NCBI GenBank assembly: GCA_937138495.1
Contig: CAKZPE010000006.1
Coordinates: 1-64,000 of the forward strand
From: an uncultured Oceanospirillaceae bacterium
Lineage (GTDB): Bacteria > Pseudomonadota > Gammaproteobacteria > Pseudomonadales > Balneatricaceae
Direction: 5' to 3'
DNA length: 64,000 nucleotides
The translations under genes and the position numbers were made by a program. Shown one piece after another: positions 8,878 to 17,708 of the stretch (position 1 is its first letter; each line of letters starts with the position of its first letter). The notes under the pieces are model-generated. The model did not search any database and was not told the origin of the DNA. It saw only the letters and a list, made by a program, of their open reading frames with translations.

Positions 8878-11006
8878 GCCTGCGCCTCCTTACGGCGCAT
8901 CCGCCGGAAATAAACGCCGGTAAAGCAGCCAATGCCGATGATGCCTACTCCGATGATGGCCATCGCCGCACCGTAGTCATAGAACACCAGCAATGCAGCA
9001 ACGAGCAGTGGGCCAATAACACTGCCGATCCGTTCACAGGTACGCAGTACGCCCAGCACCGTCGTACGGCCGACATCCGGAGTGTATTCTGCTGCTTCAA
9101 GGGCAGCAGCGATCAGCGGTGCTTTGATAATGGCATGGGCCATTCCCATCAGGACAACCGCAATCAGTACGGTCAGAACATCCGCATCGCCATTCAGTAA
9201 CAGCAGTACCGCGCCGGAGAGTACGGTACCGAAGACCACCAGGTCGATCATGTGTTTACTGCGGTCTGCAATGTGTGAGGCGGTGGGGCCAAGGAAGATA
9301 ATAATCAGTGCATAAATCATCATGATCCGGCCGATTTCCGCCTGGCTGGCATCCAGAGTGATCAGATAGACCGGGACGAAATAATAGAGGAATCCGGTGA
9401 GAATAATTTTTGCAGGAATCGCACAGAACAGAATAATGCCCACAAAGCGGTAATTGCGGAGCAGAGCTTTCGGGCCCCGGGCCTGTGCCGGTGTCGCGGC
9501 ATTTTTTTCGGTATTTGCCGGGGTTTCGTTGCAGCCCACTTCAGAGCAGAGCATCACCCATGCCAGTGCGCCGGCGACCAGTGCCAGCATCGCGGCCAGA
9601 ATAAATACCGGCTGGTAACCGATCCGGTCAGCAATGATGCCCCCCAGAGCGGTGCCGCACATGGAGGCCGTCATCAGAACACCTACAAATACTGCCATCC
9701 CTTTGGCGCGGTTTTCCCGGGTCAGCAGGGCGGCCATGTAGCCCTGACAGCTAATGGTGATGACCGCATAACCCACAGCAGTTACTCCCCGGCCGGCAAT
9801 AATGGCTTCGGCACTGTTAGCAAACGCACAAATCAGGTAGCCACTGATCGCCGGAATAAGGCCGGTCATGAAGATCCGCTTGCAGCCATAGCGATCCGTC
9901 CAGCGGCCGGCAAAAGGCGTGATAATGGCAATGACGCCCATGAAAACGGAAATTGGCAGGCCGATCATGATGTCCCGGCTGATCCAGCTGTTTGGCTGAT
10001 AGTATTCCGAGACAAACAGCGGCATAAATGACTTCTGCAACTCTTCAGCAAAAGAGAAAACAAACAGCGGAATCCGGGCGTCGATAATGCTGCCCCGGCT
10101 CTCGGTGAAGACTTTTTGCAGGCTGAAACGTTTGGCCAGCTGGCGCAGCTTCTCAACGGTGCCTGGCTCATCTTTTTGTTCAATGGCCCGGTCGTAAACC
10201 TGTTGGAAATTATTCTGGATGGTGCGGGAATCCTGATTCATCCGGTTAACAAAGAAGCCGATGATGCCTTTTTGCTGCTGATTTTGCTGCACCGAAAAGT
10301 CACCTTCCGCCTGTCGGGTGAGCAGCTTTTCAGAATGCTGTAAGGGGCCGGAGACGTAGAACATTACCAGCACCATCATCAGTTCAAAAGACACCAGCAA
10401 CACGGCAATCAGAACAATGGCCAGATCAAAAAATACGTTGGTCAGCTGGCTGCGGATATAGCCGTCATTGAGGCCGATATGAACGGAGCCGTAGCGTACC
10501 TCCTGTTGCGTCAGGGGCAGATAGTAGCCCTCCATCGACTGGCTCTGACTGCCGGATAGCAGCATGCTGAAAAAATCCAGGCTGCCACTGAGCAGACTTT
10601 CCAGCGGAGGAGAAACGTTCGCGGCCGGTGCAATCAGAGTTTTATGAGACGACAGTGGCTGTACCAGCTGGCTGATATCGCCCCCCTGATAAACAATGTC
10701 TCCTGTGGGGTTACTGACGGCAATGTAAGTCAGCTCAGAGTATTTATCGCTGAGGTCTTCCAGATAGGTATCCAGGCCGTTAATCCGTTCAAACGGAATG
10801 CCAACGCCCACGGCCAGGCGGATGTCGTCCTGCACCTCTTCGGCAATCAGATTGGCTTTCTGCAACAGCTGCGGCTTGAGGGCCATGTTGAATTCGGTCA
10901 GGGCATCTGCCGCGTTGATCGGAGATGCCAGAAACGTGCTGATCAGGGTAATAACAAACAGCCGGCGGTTTACAAAGGTGGCGAGTCCCCGGGTTGTGTT
11001 ACTCAT
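8868..11006 (-). CDS. MFS transporter fused to an N-terminal periplasmic sensor and HAMP-like region
   Basis: 712 residues with an unusual architecture. Residues 1-33 are a signal/TM anchor. About 34-190 form a periplasmic Cache-like domain (YIAVSNPTGDIVYQGG is the typical strand-loop). About 191-218 form TM2. About 219-275 resemble a HAMP/coiled linker (VSGPLQHSEKLLTRQAEGDF). About 306-705 are a complete 12-TM major facilitator, with motif A GRWTDRYGCKRIF (about 367-379) and its weaker second copy SHIADRSKHMI. Ordinary MFS proteins are 400-450 residues with no sensor. Here ligand sensing and transport may be coupled in one chain. Its ATG overlaps the stop of the upstream sensor gene (ATGA), and its 3' end overlaps the binding-protein gene, so the three are translated together. 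Transport direction and substrate are unknown. Confidence 0.85.
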   Translation of the reverse strand: MSNTTRGLATFVNRRLFVITLISTFLASPINAADALTEFNMALKPQLLQKANLIAEEVQDDIRLAVGVGIPFERINGLDTYLEDLSDKYSELTYIAVSNPTGDIVYQGGDISQLVQPLSSHKTLIAPAANVSPPLESLLSGSLDFFSMLLSGSQSQSMEGYYLPLTQQEVRYGSVHIGLNDGYIRSQLTNVFFDLAIVLIAVLLVSFELMMVLVMFYVSGPLQHSEKLLTRQAEGDFSVQQNQQQKGIIGFFVNRMNQDSRTIQNNFQQVYDRAIEQKDEPGTVEKLRQLAKRFSLQKVFTESRGSIIDARIPLFVFSFAEELQKSFMPLFVSEYYQPNSWISRDIMIGLPISVFMGVIAIITPFAGRWTDRYGCKRIFMTGLIPAISGYLICAFANSAEAIIAGRGVTAVGYAVITISCQGYMAALLTRENRAKGMAVFVGVLMTASMCGTALGGIIADRIGYQPVFILAAMLALVAGALAWVMLCSEVGCNETPANTEKNAATPAQARGPKALLRNYRFVGIILFCAIPAKIILTGFLYYFVPVYLITLDASQAEIGRIMMIYALIIIFLGPTASHIADRSKHMIDLVVFGTVLSGAVLLLLNGDADVLTVLIAVVLMGMAHAIIKAPLIAAALEAAEYTPDVGRTTVLGVLRTCERIGSVIGPLLVAALLVFYDYGAAMAIIGVGIIGIGCFTGVYFRRMRRKEAQACA

Positions 11007-11788
11007 TTATGTTCAGCTCCGGAGGATGGCGTCACCAGTTGGCTGAGTTCCTGCTCGACCCCGGATTTGATTTTCTCCCGCTGTTCCATCTGGCGGGCAA
11101 ACTGATAAGCAAGTGAATCGGTCTTCATGCTGTCCGGGTGTGGCGCTGCGTGCTTTTCCCGCTGGGCGTGCAGCAGACGGAAGATAGCGTTAACTTCTCC
11201 GAAGCCAAGCCGTACCGCCAGAAAGATAAACACCGCAAAAACCAGAAAGATCGCCAGCGTCATCAGCAGCAACCGGTTGTTCACCCGCAGAATATCGGCG
11301 GCGTAATGGGACTTGTCATAATCAATAATGATACTGCCGGTCAGCCCGCCGGTGGCATCAAATAACTGCAAACCGGTGTAAAGGGCATGTTCTTCGTCGA
11401 GCCGCCACGCGGCTTCTTCGCTGAACAGGGCGCGGCGGATCAGGGTGCTCTGCGGGGTAATACTCAGGGCTTCAGGTTCGCTGGAAAACAGCGGCTGTCC
11501 ATGGCGGTCGACAACATGGATACCGCGTATCTGCGGGTCACGGTGCTTTTCTCTGCGCAGTAAATCACTGAGATTGTTCATTTCCTGCAGTGGCAGGCCG
11601 AGCTGCTCCGCCTTGATAACGGAACGTTCTATGGATGCTGTCACCACTTCCAGTCTGGAAGAAACAACGCCTGACATCAGGCCGGAGAATTTAATGGTGT
11701 TCATCAGCAGTAACAGCGCCAGCACGCTAATCAGGATGGCCCATATAGTGGCGATCAGTTTCAGATGAACTTCCAGAAATACACGCAT
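11003..11788 (-). CDS. Two-TM sensor-like membrane protein without output domain
   Basis: 261 residues. TM1 spans about 8-30, a periplasmic domain about 31-170, and TM2 about 171-195. A cytoplasmic tail of some 65 residues follows, charged and probably helical (QMEQREKIKSGVEQEL). The periplasmic part contains IHVVDRHGQPLFSSEPE, the strand-turn typical of Cache/PAS-like extracytoplasmic sensors. There is no kinase, GGDEF or methyl-accepting domain. It is therefore either a truncated receptor or a partner subunit of the MFS-sensor protein, whose N-terminal domain looks related in layout. First gene of the operon running 11788 to 7861; the stop overlaps the next start by ATGA. No family name can be given with certainty. 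Confidence 0.7.
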   Translation of the reverse strand: MRVFLEVHLKLIATIWAILISVLALLLLMNTIKFSGLMSGVVSSRLEVVTASIERSVIKAEQLGLPLQEMNNLSDLLRREKHRDPQIRGIHVVDRHGQPLFSSEPEALSITPQSTLIRRALFSEEAAWRLDEEHALYTGLQLFDATGGLTGSIIIDYDKSHYAADILRVNNRLLLMTLAIFLVFAVFIFLAVRLGFGEVNAIFRLLHAQREKHAAPHPDSMKTDSLAYQFARQMEQREKIKSGVEQELSQLVTPSSGAEHK

Positions 11789-12152
11789 TGGATTCAGGTC
11801 CGCAGAGGTTGCCTTTGAAAGGGCTGCAAAGGATCAGTCACTATTCAAAGTATGTCAAAAACGTTGGCAAATATATCACTATTACTCAAAGTGAGGAATA
11901 ATCGTGCTGCACAGTGTAACCTTGCAGCGCAGTAAATACGGGGACTGATGCCGTAATCCTGCAGAAACCGGCGCTTTTGTCGTCCACAGGCATCATTTGC
12001 CGGAGTATCTTTCATGCTGTTTTCAGTCTCGCCTGCACAATGCAACCTGATAATACGACTGAGACAGCCGGCCGGGGCCATTCCGGAGGTATGAAAAACA
12101 TGTGCCACGGTTTACTATCTCGTCAATCATTGAAGATGAAGGGGAACACACA
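11789..12152. other. Divergent intergenic region between sensor operon and T6SS locus
   Basis: This 364-bp region must hold promoters for the minus-strand sensor/MFS operon and for vgrG. AT-rich DNA around 11840-11900 is the most promoter-like part. A minus-strand frame (11845-12108) is open but rich in Cys/Arg with no recognisable domain, and I do not accept it. No sigma-54 (-24/-12) pair with correct GG-N10-GC spacing was found. Confidence 0.5.
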
Positions 12153-14171
12153 ATGGCTGTGTTAAGCGATCCGCAAAGCAGTAATCTGGTTGTCACCGAC
12201 CATAACGGGACCGGTTATGCTGCAACACAAATGACATGCCAAAATGGCCTGTCAGTGTTAAGCAAAGTTGAAGTGGATCTGCTGAGTCTGGAAACTGACC
12301 CGTCTGCCTGGCTGGGAGAAGTGTTTACCTGTGAACTGTTTCAGCACCCGGGCAGCGACCGTACCGCCTTGCGGACCTTCAAAGGCGTCGTGACTGCTGT
12401 TGAATTACTGAATGCCGATAACCAGCGGCAACCGGGTTGCCGGGTGGTGATGGAACCCTGGCTGGCCCTGCTGGCTTACAGCAGCAAGCGCCGGGTATTT
12501 CAGAACATGACGACCCAGGCGATTGTCAGTGAAATTTTTGATGAACTTGGATTTAAAGGGCAGTACAAAGTTGATTCCATGCCCACCGCCCAGCGTGAAT
12601 ACTGCCTGCAACTGAATGAAACCGACCTGGCGTTTGTCCGTCGGTTGCTGGCGGAGGAAGGGGTGCATTTCTATTTCGGTAAAGACGCTGACTCCAATAC
12701 CCTGATTCTGCACGACGCTGCCAAGCCTTTTGATAAAGCCGATAAAATTACGCTGGATGATGCCAGTGCTCCCAGTGGCGATTACGATGTGATAACCCAC
12801 TGGTCGCCCGCGTTTAAATTTCATAACAGCAGCATAAAGCTGGGCAACTACGACTATAACCAGAGCAAGCGGGTGAGCAGCAGTGCCAAGAGCAGCAAGT
12901 TTAAGCTGGCGGGCAACACTAAAATCACCGAGTCCCGCTACCCGGTTGCCAGCGTTACCGGCCAGATGGATGACCTGAGCAGTGCGCTGGTGGATTGTTA
13001 CCGGGCCCAGCGGGACACTGAGTATCAGCTGGTGAAGGGCAATACCCTGAATACGGATTTGTGCAGTGGCACGTATCTGAAACTGGCTGCTCATAAAGAC
13101 AGCGCCCAGCAGGATGACTATTTGCTGGTCAGTGTCGCGTATCTGGTCAGTGTCGAACGCAATAACAGCCTCAGTCTGCAGGCTGATTTCAGTTGTGTGC
13201 CGCAAGGGCATTTGCACTACCCGCAGGGGTTGCCGAAACCTCAGGTGCAGGGGTTGCAGAGCGCTGTTGTGGCCGGAAAAGAAGAAGGTGAACCGGCCTG
13301 TGATGATCAGGGCCGTGTCCGTATTCAGTTCCACTGGGACGAAGACGCCGAAGGCGATAAAACCAGTTGCTGGGTACGGGTAGCACAGGCAATGGCCGGC
13401 AGCAGTTATGGCTGCCAGTTTATTCCCCGGGCAGGACAGGAAGTCATTGTCAGCTTCCTGAATGGTGATCCGGATCAGCCGGTAGTCACTGCCAGCCTCT
13501 TTAACAGCCAGAATAAACCGCCTTATCCACAGGCGAATACCACTCAGACCGGCATAAAAACCCAATTGAAGGGTGAGTCCAACGAGCTGCGTTTTGATGA
13601 TAAAGAAGACAATGAACAGCTTTACCTGCATGCCGCAAAAGACATGCTGGTGGAAGTACTGAATAACGCTGAAGAGAAGGTCACTGCGGAGAAGAAAGTA
13701 TCCGTGGAAAAAGACATCAGTGTGACCGGCGAAGCAAACTACAGCCTGACGACTAAAGAAAATATTCAGCTGGAATCGGACAAGGAATATTCCCTGCAAG
13801 CCACCGATGCCATCAGCGGAACCTCCAAGAAAATTGAATTCAGTGCAGACGACACGCTGGAGCTGATCGTGGGCAGCAGCAAAATTTCCATGAGCAGTTC
13901 GAAGATTGAAATTTCCAGCCCTGAAATCAGTATCAGCGGTGACTCCAAAGTGAATATCAAAACGGCGCAGCTGGCGGCAGAAGGGTCGGCATCGGTGGAC
14001 ATTAAATCGTCTGCCAATATGAATCTGAAAGCCGGTGCCCAGCTAAATGCTGAAGGTCTGATGGCCACGCTGAAAGGCTCTGTATCAGCAGAAGTAAACG
14101 GTGCCGCAGAGGCGAAATTAACAGCATCAGGAATGGCGACCGTGAAAGGCGGCATCGTAATGGTTAACTGA
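12153..14171 (+). CDS. vgrG: T6SS spike protein VgrG (TssI)
   Basis: Trimeric spike at the tip of the T6SS tube. 672 residues from ATG 12153, preceded by GAAGGGGAA; the frame is open further upstream to 12102 but without a better signal. The N-terminal gp27-like part includes LLAEEGVHFYF and the characteristic WVRVAQAMAGSSYGCQFIPRAGQEVIVSFLNGDPD region is split over about 408-445. The GDPDQPVVTASLFN block marks the gp5 OB-fold. From about residue 480 the chain is a repetitive, Lys/Ser/Ala-rich beta-helix (DUF2345-like needle). There is no extra C-terminal enzymatic domain, so this is a structural rather than an evolved VgrG. It heads the spike module with DUF6931 and PAAR genes (2 and 21 bp gaps). 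Confidence 0.95.
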   Translation: MAVLSDPQSSNLVVTDHNGTGYAATQMTCQNGLSVLSKVEVDLLSLETDPSAWLGEVFTCELFQHPGSDRTALRTFKGVVTAVELLNADNQRQPGCRVVMEPWLALLAYSSKRRVFQNMTTQAIVSEIFDELGFKGQYKVDSMPTAQREYCLQLNETDLAFVRRLLAEEGVHFYFGKDADSNTLILHDAAKPFDKADKITLDDASAPSGDYDVITHWSPAFKFHNSSIKLGNYDYNQSKRVSSSAKSSKFKLAGNTKITESRYPVASVTGQMDDLSSALVDCYRAQRDTEYQLVKGNTLNTDLCSGTYLKLAAHKDSAQQDDYLLVSVAYLVSVERNNSLSLQADFSCVPQGHLHYPQGLPKPQVQGLQSAVVAGKEEGEPACDDQGRVRIQFHWDEDAEGDKTSCWVRVAQAMAGSSYGCQFIPRAGQEVIVSFLNGDPDQPVVTASLFNSQNKPPYPQANTTQTGIKTQLKGESNELRFDDKEDNEQLYLHAAKDMLVEVLNNAEEKVTAEKKVSVEKDISVTGEANYSLTTKENIQLESDKEYSLQATDAISGTSKKIEFSADDTLELIVGSSKISMSSSKIEISSPEISISGDSKVNIKTAQLAAEGSASVDIKSSANMNLKAGAQLNAEGLMATLKGSVSAEVNGAAEAKLTASGMATVKGGIVMVN

Positions 14172-14173
14172 AT

Positions 14174-14725
14174 ATGTTGAAGAAAATCCCTTACCAGACC
14201 TGCCTGCCAATCCTGCAACGTTATGAGCCGGGCGATGAAGCAAAGGCCCATGAACAGGACACGCCACAAACCCTGATCGACAGTTTGCTGGAACAGCAGC
14301 AATACATCGAACTGATGACCTTTCTGTGCCACGCCCTGCCGATGCGGGAAACCCTGTGGCTGGCATGCCAGGCACTGAAGATCCGTACTAAATACTGGAC
14401 CGATGATGAAAACCTGGCCATTGAAGACTGCCTGCGCTGGTTTAAAGAACCGGATGAAGCCAGCCGGCGTCTGGCAGAACAGCATGTACAGAAACTGGAG
14501 CTCAAATGTGCACCGGGCTGGCTGGCACAGGCGGTGTTCTGGAATGGCAGCGGCAGCATTGCGGCACTGGATCAGCCTCAGGTGTTGCCGCCGGAATTTC
14601 TGTACGCCAAGGCAGCGGCGGGCGCCATCAATATGGCCGCGGCATTGCCCGAGTGGGATAAAGCGGACGCATACAACGGCCGGGTGACCGAGCTGGCACT
14701 GAAGCTGGCCCGGGGCGAGCGCTGA
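14174..14725 (+). CDS. T6SS-associated DUF6931-like protein
   Basis: 183 residues, cytoplasmic and mostly helical, with no signal peptide and no catalytic motif. It sits between vgrG and the PAAR gene with 2 bp and 21 bp gaps. Proteins of this size in exactly this place are annotated DUF6931 in other T6SS loci. They are thought of as spike-loading adaptors, though the role is not established to my knowledge. Visible features are LPMRETLWLACQAL (about 56-69) and a C-terminal Ala-rich helix (AKAAAGAINMAAALPEWDKA) with WLAQAVFW before it. The family call rests on context and general resemblance; an effector chaperone is the obvious alternative. Confidence 0.6.
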   Translation: MLKKIPYQTCLPILQRYEPGDEAKAHEQDTPQTLIDSLLEQQQYIELMTFLCHALPMRETLWLACQALKIRTKYWTDDENLAIEDCLRWFKEPDEASRRLAEQHVQKLELKCAPGWLAQAVFWNGSGSIAALDQPQVLPPEFLYAKAAAGAINMAAALPEWDKADAYNGRVTELALKLARGER

Positions 14726-14746
14726 TAAATACGCAGGGAGAACAGG

Positions 14747-15046
14747 ATGACACTGGCAGCACGTTTAACCGATATGCACGTTTGCCCCATGCAAACCCCG
14801 GCAGTGGTACCGATTCCCCATGTGGGCGGTCCGGTTATCGGGCCGGGTACACCGACGGTTCTGATCGGTGGTTTACCGGCAGTCGGACTGGGTGACAGCT
14901 GTGTCTGTGTCGGCCCGCCGGACAGCATTGTTAAAGGCAGTGCCACCGTCATGATCGGGGGTAAACCGGCGGCCAGAATGGGTGATACCACCGCCCACGG
15001 GGGATCGATTGTACTGGGCTGTCCGACGGTGATGGTTGGCGGCTGA
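14747..15046 (+). CDS. PAAR-repeat protein (T6SS spike tip)
   Basis: 99-residue cone that caps the VgrG spike. It shows the glycine/proline-rich PAAR repeats with metal-binding Cys and His: MHVCPMQTPAVVPIPHVGGPVI, a second unit GTPTVLIGGLPAVGLGD, a third ATVMIGGKPAARMGDTTAHGG, and a closing GCPTVMVGG. It has no C-terminal toxin extension. A Shine-Dalgarno GGGAGAA lies about 8 bases before ATG. Last gene of the spike module. Confidence 0.95.
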   Translation: MTLAARLTDMHVCPMQTPAVVPIPHVGGPVIGPGTPTVLIGGLPAVGLGDSCVCVGPPDSIVKGSATVMIGGKPAARMGDTTAHGGSIVLGCPTVMVGG

Positions 15047-15054
15047 GAAAAATG

Positions 15055-15093
15055 GCGTTTATTTATAAAGTTTTATTTTAACGCTTGTTTTTT
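15055..15093 (+). terminator. Possible weak terminator after PAAR gene
   Basis: GCGTT (15055-15059) can pair with AACGC (15080-15084), followed by TTGTTTTTT. The loop is long (20 nt) and AU-rich, so it would be a weak terminator separating the spike module from the main T6SS operon. Confidence 0.35.
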
Positions 15094-15240
15094 CAGGCAA
15101 TTTTCAGCTCAGACACATACTATTGATACACATGTTTCAGAGTGGGTAATTAGCCCTAGATGCACTCAGGGTTATTGTGTATGTTATATCGACGCTGTAG
15201 CACGTATATAAGCTAAGTTGTCAATTGAATAAGGATTCTG
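15094..15240 (+). promoter_or_regulatory. AT-rich leader/promoter region of the main T6SS operon
   Basis: This region is clearly richer in A/T than its flanks. TTGATA (15123-15128) with TAATTA (15147-15152) at 18-bp spacing is a possible sigma-70 promoter. The tssA ATG is preceded by AAGGATT. No enhancer-binding regulator gene or convincing sigma-54 site accompanies this locus. Confidence 0.3.
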
Positions 15241-16596
15241 ATGGAAAACTTATCAGCGCCAGTTTCGGAAAGTTCGGCCGTTGGTGAATACCTGAAAGGG
15301 AACCGGGCCGTTTACCGCGCCCTGAGAAATACCTTTAATCAGGCACAGTCTGCGTATCGCCAGCTGATGGAATCTCCGGAAGCGATGGTGGATAACCAGT
15401 TACAGAATCTGAATGATGATTGCTGGCAAACCCTTGCTGATCAGTGTCAGGAGACCCTGATCAATACATCGAAAGATGTGGAAATCCTTTGCTGGCTGAT
15501 CACTGCCAGAACCTTCAGCCGTACACCGCTGGAAAGCCTGGACGAAGCCTTACAGGCCTTTGTTGAAGTGGTCACCGAATATGGCGATCAGATGCATCCC
15601 CGGCCACCGGTGGAAAAGCTCAAAGCGGATGATGACGCCGGTCAGGCCAGCGAATGGGCTGAATTCCGTACCCGGCCGCTGATTCAGCTGTTGGGTGAAA
15701 GCGACAACAGCGGTTTACTCTTTATGCCGCTGCAGAATATTCCCCTGATCGGTGAAATTACCTATGCCCGGTATTTCAGTGCAGAACGGGCCGGAAACCT
15801 GGCCGACCTGAAAGCCGAAGCTCAGCAATTGCTGGCTGCAGAGCGCAGCGCTGTGATTGCTATCCTGCAGGCGCTGGACAGCTGTAAAACCCGCACAGAA
15901 ACACTCCGCGACCTGTTTACCCAACAGTGTCAGGCGGTGGGGATACAGGCGGTTAATTTTGGCTTCCTGCTGCGGTTATTTGATCAGTTGCTCAACGCGA
16001 TGCGTTTCATGCTCGAAGAACAACTGACGCCCTGGCCGCTGGACCCGGTCGCAAAAGCACCGGCTGAGCCCGTTGCTGAAGCTGCGCCGCAACAAACGGC
16101 AGATGTGTCTGCACCGGTGGCCCCGGTGGCGGAAGCTGCCCGTGTTCAGCCCGCTGTGGCTGCAGCCGTTAATGTTCAGCCGGTTGCCATGGCTGATGTT
16201 GCCGGTGCGATCCAGTCCCGTGATCAGGCATTCCAGAATTTACGGCAGATTGCGGACTATTTCCGCCAGACCGAACCCCACAGCCCGGTATATATGCTGA
16301 TTGAGCGGGCGATTCGCTGGGGGTATCTGCCCCTGCCTGAATTGCTGGCAGAAATGGTGGGGGATAACGCTTCAGTGATGGCGCGTATCGAAACCATGGC
16401 CGGGTTAGAAAACAACGAAAGAATTGACATACCGGGAGGCAGTACTGGCGTTGCGCCAGTGAATCCGGTGAGTGCCGTTACGCAGGTGAATTTACCTGCT
16501 GAGGACAACAGTCAGGCTGTAGCGAGTGAACCGACGCCGGCAGAACAACCGGCAGAACAGACAACAACGCAGAGTATTTCCAGTTTTGAATGGTAA
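15241..16596 (+). CDS. tssA: T6SS assembly cap protein TssA
   Basis: 451 residues. The N-terminal ImpA_N domain spans about 1-180 (VGEYLKGNRAVYRALRNTFN at its start, DWECLxW-type helix WLITARTFSRT, and ...RPLIQLLG). A middle domain and an Ala/Pro/Val-rich linker (about 264-318) follow. The conserved C-terminal block carries RDQAFQNLRQIADYFRQTEP, then HSPVYMLIERAIRWGYLPLP. The tail after 400 is low-complexity. TssA primes the baseplate and caps the growing sheath during tail-tube polymerisation in the cytoplasm. It is the first gene of the main T6SS operon; hcp follows after 58 bp. Confidence 0.93.
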   Translation: MENLSAPVSESSAVGEYLKGNRAVYRALRNTFNQAQSAYRQLMESPEAMVDNQLQNLNDDCWQTLADQCQETLINTSKDVEILCWLITARTFSRTPLESLDEALQAFVEVVTEYGDQMHPRPPVEKLKADDDAGQASEWAEFRTRPLIQLLGESDNSGLLFMPLQNIPLIGEITYARYFSAERAGNLADLKAEAQQLLAAERSAVIAILQALDSCKTRTETLRDLFTQQCQAVGIQAVNFGFLLRLFDQLLNAMRFMLEEQLTPWPLDPVAKAPAEPVAEAAPQQTADVSAPVAPVAEAARVQPAVAAAVNVQPVAMADVAGAIQSRDQAFQNLRQIADYFRQTEPHSPVYMLIERAIRWGYLPLPELLAEMVGDNASVMARIETMAGLENNERIDIPGGSTGVAPVNPVSAVTQVNLPAEDNSQAVASEPTPAEQPAEQTTTQSISSFEW

Positions 16597-16610
16597 TTCT
16601 GCTTAAATTA

Positions 16611-16622
16611 TTGCGGCCGCAA
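16611..16622. repeat. 12-bp perfect palindrome between tssA and hcp
   Basis: TTGCGGCCGCAA is perfectly self-complementary, 33 bp before the hcp ATG. With no loop it makes a poor hairpin, so it would more likely be a protein site or chance. Confidence 0.3.
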
Positions 16623-16654
16623 CGGCGGTCATTTATATCCGAAGGAGAGTCCTA

Positions 16655-17179
16655 ATGGCTTCTATTTACATGCGAATTGATGGTCTGGATGACATTAAAG
16701 GTGCGGCAACAATCGGTGATATCGGTGGTAAGAAAGGTTTCTTCGCTATCGACAATGTTTCCTGGGGTGCTGTACGTGGCGTCGGCGTTGATGTAGGTAA
16801 CGCCAACAACGCTGACCAGGGCATGGTTGCACTGGGTGAACTGAACCTGTCCCGTCAGTCTGACGGCGCAACGCCACACCTGAGCACTTTCCTGTTCGCA
16901 CCGGGTGCTGAAGGTAAAACCGTTGAAGTACTGCTGACCAAACCTTCCCGTGAAGGTAACGGTGCTGATCCTTATATGATCATCACGCTGGAAAAAGCCC
17001 GTATTTCCAACTACAACATCAGCTGCGTTGACGGTTCTCTGCCAAGCGAGTCTATGTCTCTGACGTACACCACGATCACCAAGGTTTACTACCGCGAAAC
17101 AGACGGCGGCAAGATCGAGAAGGGTGATACCGTTAAGTACGATGTAACTACTGCGAAGCTGGAATCTAAAGCGTCTTAA
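16655..17179 (+). CDS. hcp: T6SS tube protein Hcp (TssD)
   Basis: 174 residues. Hexamers of Hcp stack to form the inner tube expelled by sheath contraction. Family features are the N-terminal MASIYMRIDGL, the central HLSTFLFAPGAEGKTVEVLLTKP split by short loops, and the C-terminal ESMSLTYTTITKVYY. There is a very strong Shine-Dalgarno (GAAGGAGAG) before ATG, and codon use is biased towards frequent codons, which fits its known high abundance. It lies between tssA and tssB. Confidence 0.96.
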   Translation: MASIYMRIDGLDDIKGAATIGDIGGKKGFFAIDNVSWGAVRGVGVDVGNANNADQGMVALGELNLSRQSDGATPHLSTFLFAPGAEGKTVEVLLTKPSREGNGADPYMIITLEKARISNYNISCVDGSLPSESMSLTYTTITKVYYRETDGGKIEKGDTVKYDVTTAKLESKAS

Positions 17180-17201
17180 TCATTACTTTGAGGGTTGAAT
17201 T

Positions 17202-17708
17202 GTGGCCTTAAATTCACAACATAAGCGCGTAAGCAAAAACCGTGTCAGCATCACCTATGATGTTGAAACAAACGGAGCGGTCGAGACTAAAGAACTGCCT
17301 TTGGTTGTTGGAGTGATGGGTGACTTTTCAGCCCACAAAGAAGACCGTGAAGAACTCGAAGACCGCAGCTTTATCCAGGTAGATAAAGATAACTTCGACA
17401 GTGTCATGAAACGGGTCGGCCCGGAACTGAAACTGAAAGTGGATAACACCCTGGCAGACGATGAAAGCCAGATCGGTGTTGAACTGAAATTCGATTCCAT
17501 GAAGAGCTTTGAGCCGGATGCCATTGTTGGCCAGGTTGATGCCCTGCAGAAACTGGCGGACACCCGTGCCCAGCTGAAGACCCTGCTGTCTAAAGCTGAC
17601 CGTTCCCGTGATCTGGAAAAACTGCTGAAAGAAGTACTGCAAAGTGCTGACACCATCAATGCACTGTCATCTGAGCTGGGCATTGAAGCGAAAGGAGACG
17701 ACGCATGA
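17202..17708 (+). CDS. tssB: T6SS sheath small subunit TssB
   Basis: 168 residues; forms the contractile sheath with TssC. Recognised by LPLVVGVMGDFSA (about 30-42) and the RSFIQVDKDNFDSVMKRVGPEL-type block, then SFEPDAIVGQVDALQKLADTR. The start is GTG at 17202, with GAGGG seven bases upstream. Its end overlaps the tssC start by 4 bases, so equal production of the two is likely. Confidence 0.95.
   Translation: MALNSQHKRVSKNRVSITYDVETNGAVETKELPLVVGVMGDFSAHKEDREELEDRSFIQVDKDNFDSVMKRVGPELKLKVDNTLADDESQIGVELKFDSMKSFEPDAIVGQVDALQKLADTRAQLKTLLSKADRSRDLEKLLKEVLQSADTINALSSELGIEAKGDDA

Noticed and set aside
11845..12108. 87-codon minus-strand frame between the sensor operon and vgrG
   Set aside because: No ribosome-binding site, Cys/Arg-rich, no domain; lies in a region needed for divergent promoters.
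12405..13799. 464-codon open frame on the minus strand opposite vgrG
   Set aside because: It mirrors the codon use of vgrG, has no domain or ribosome-binding site, and lies wholly inside a well-supported gene.
12000..15240. Sigma-54 promoters expected for many T6SS loci
   Set aside because: The best match (GGCATCATTTGC near 11990-12001) has 8 instead of 10 bases between GG and GC, and no enhancer-binding protein gene is present in the locus.
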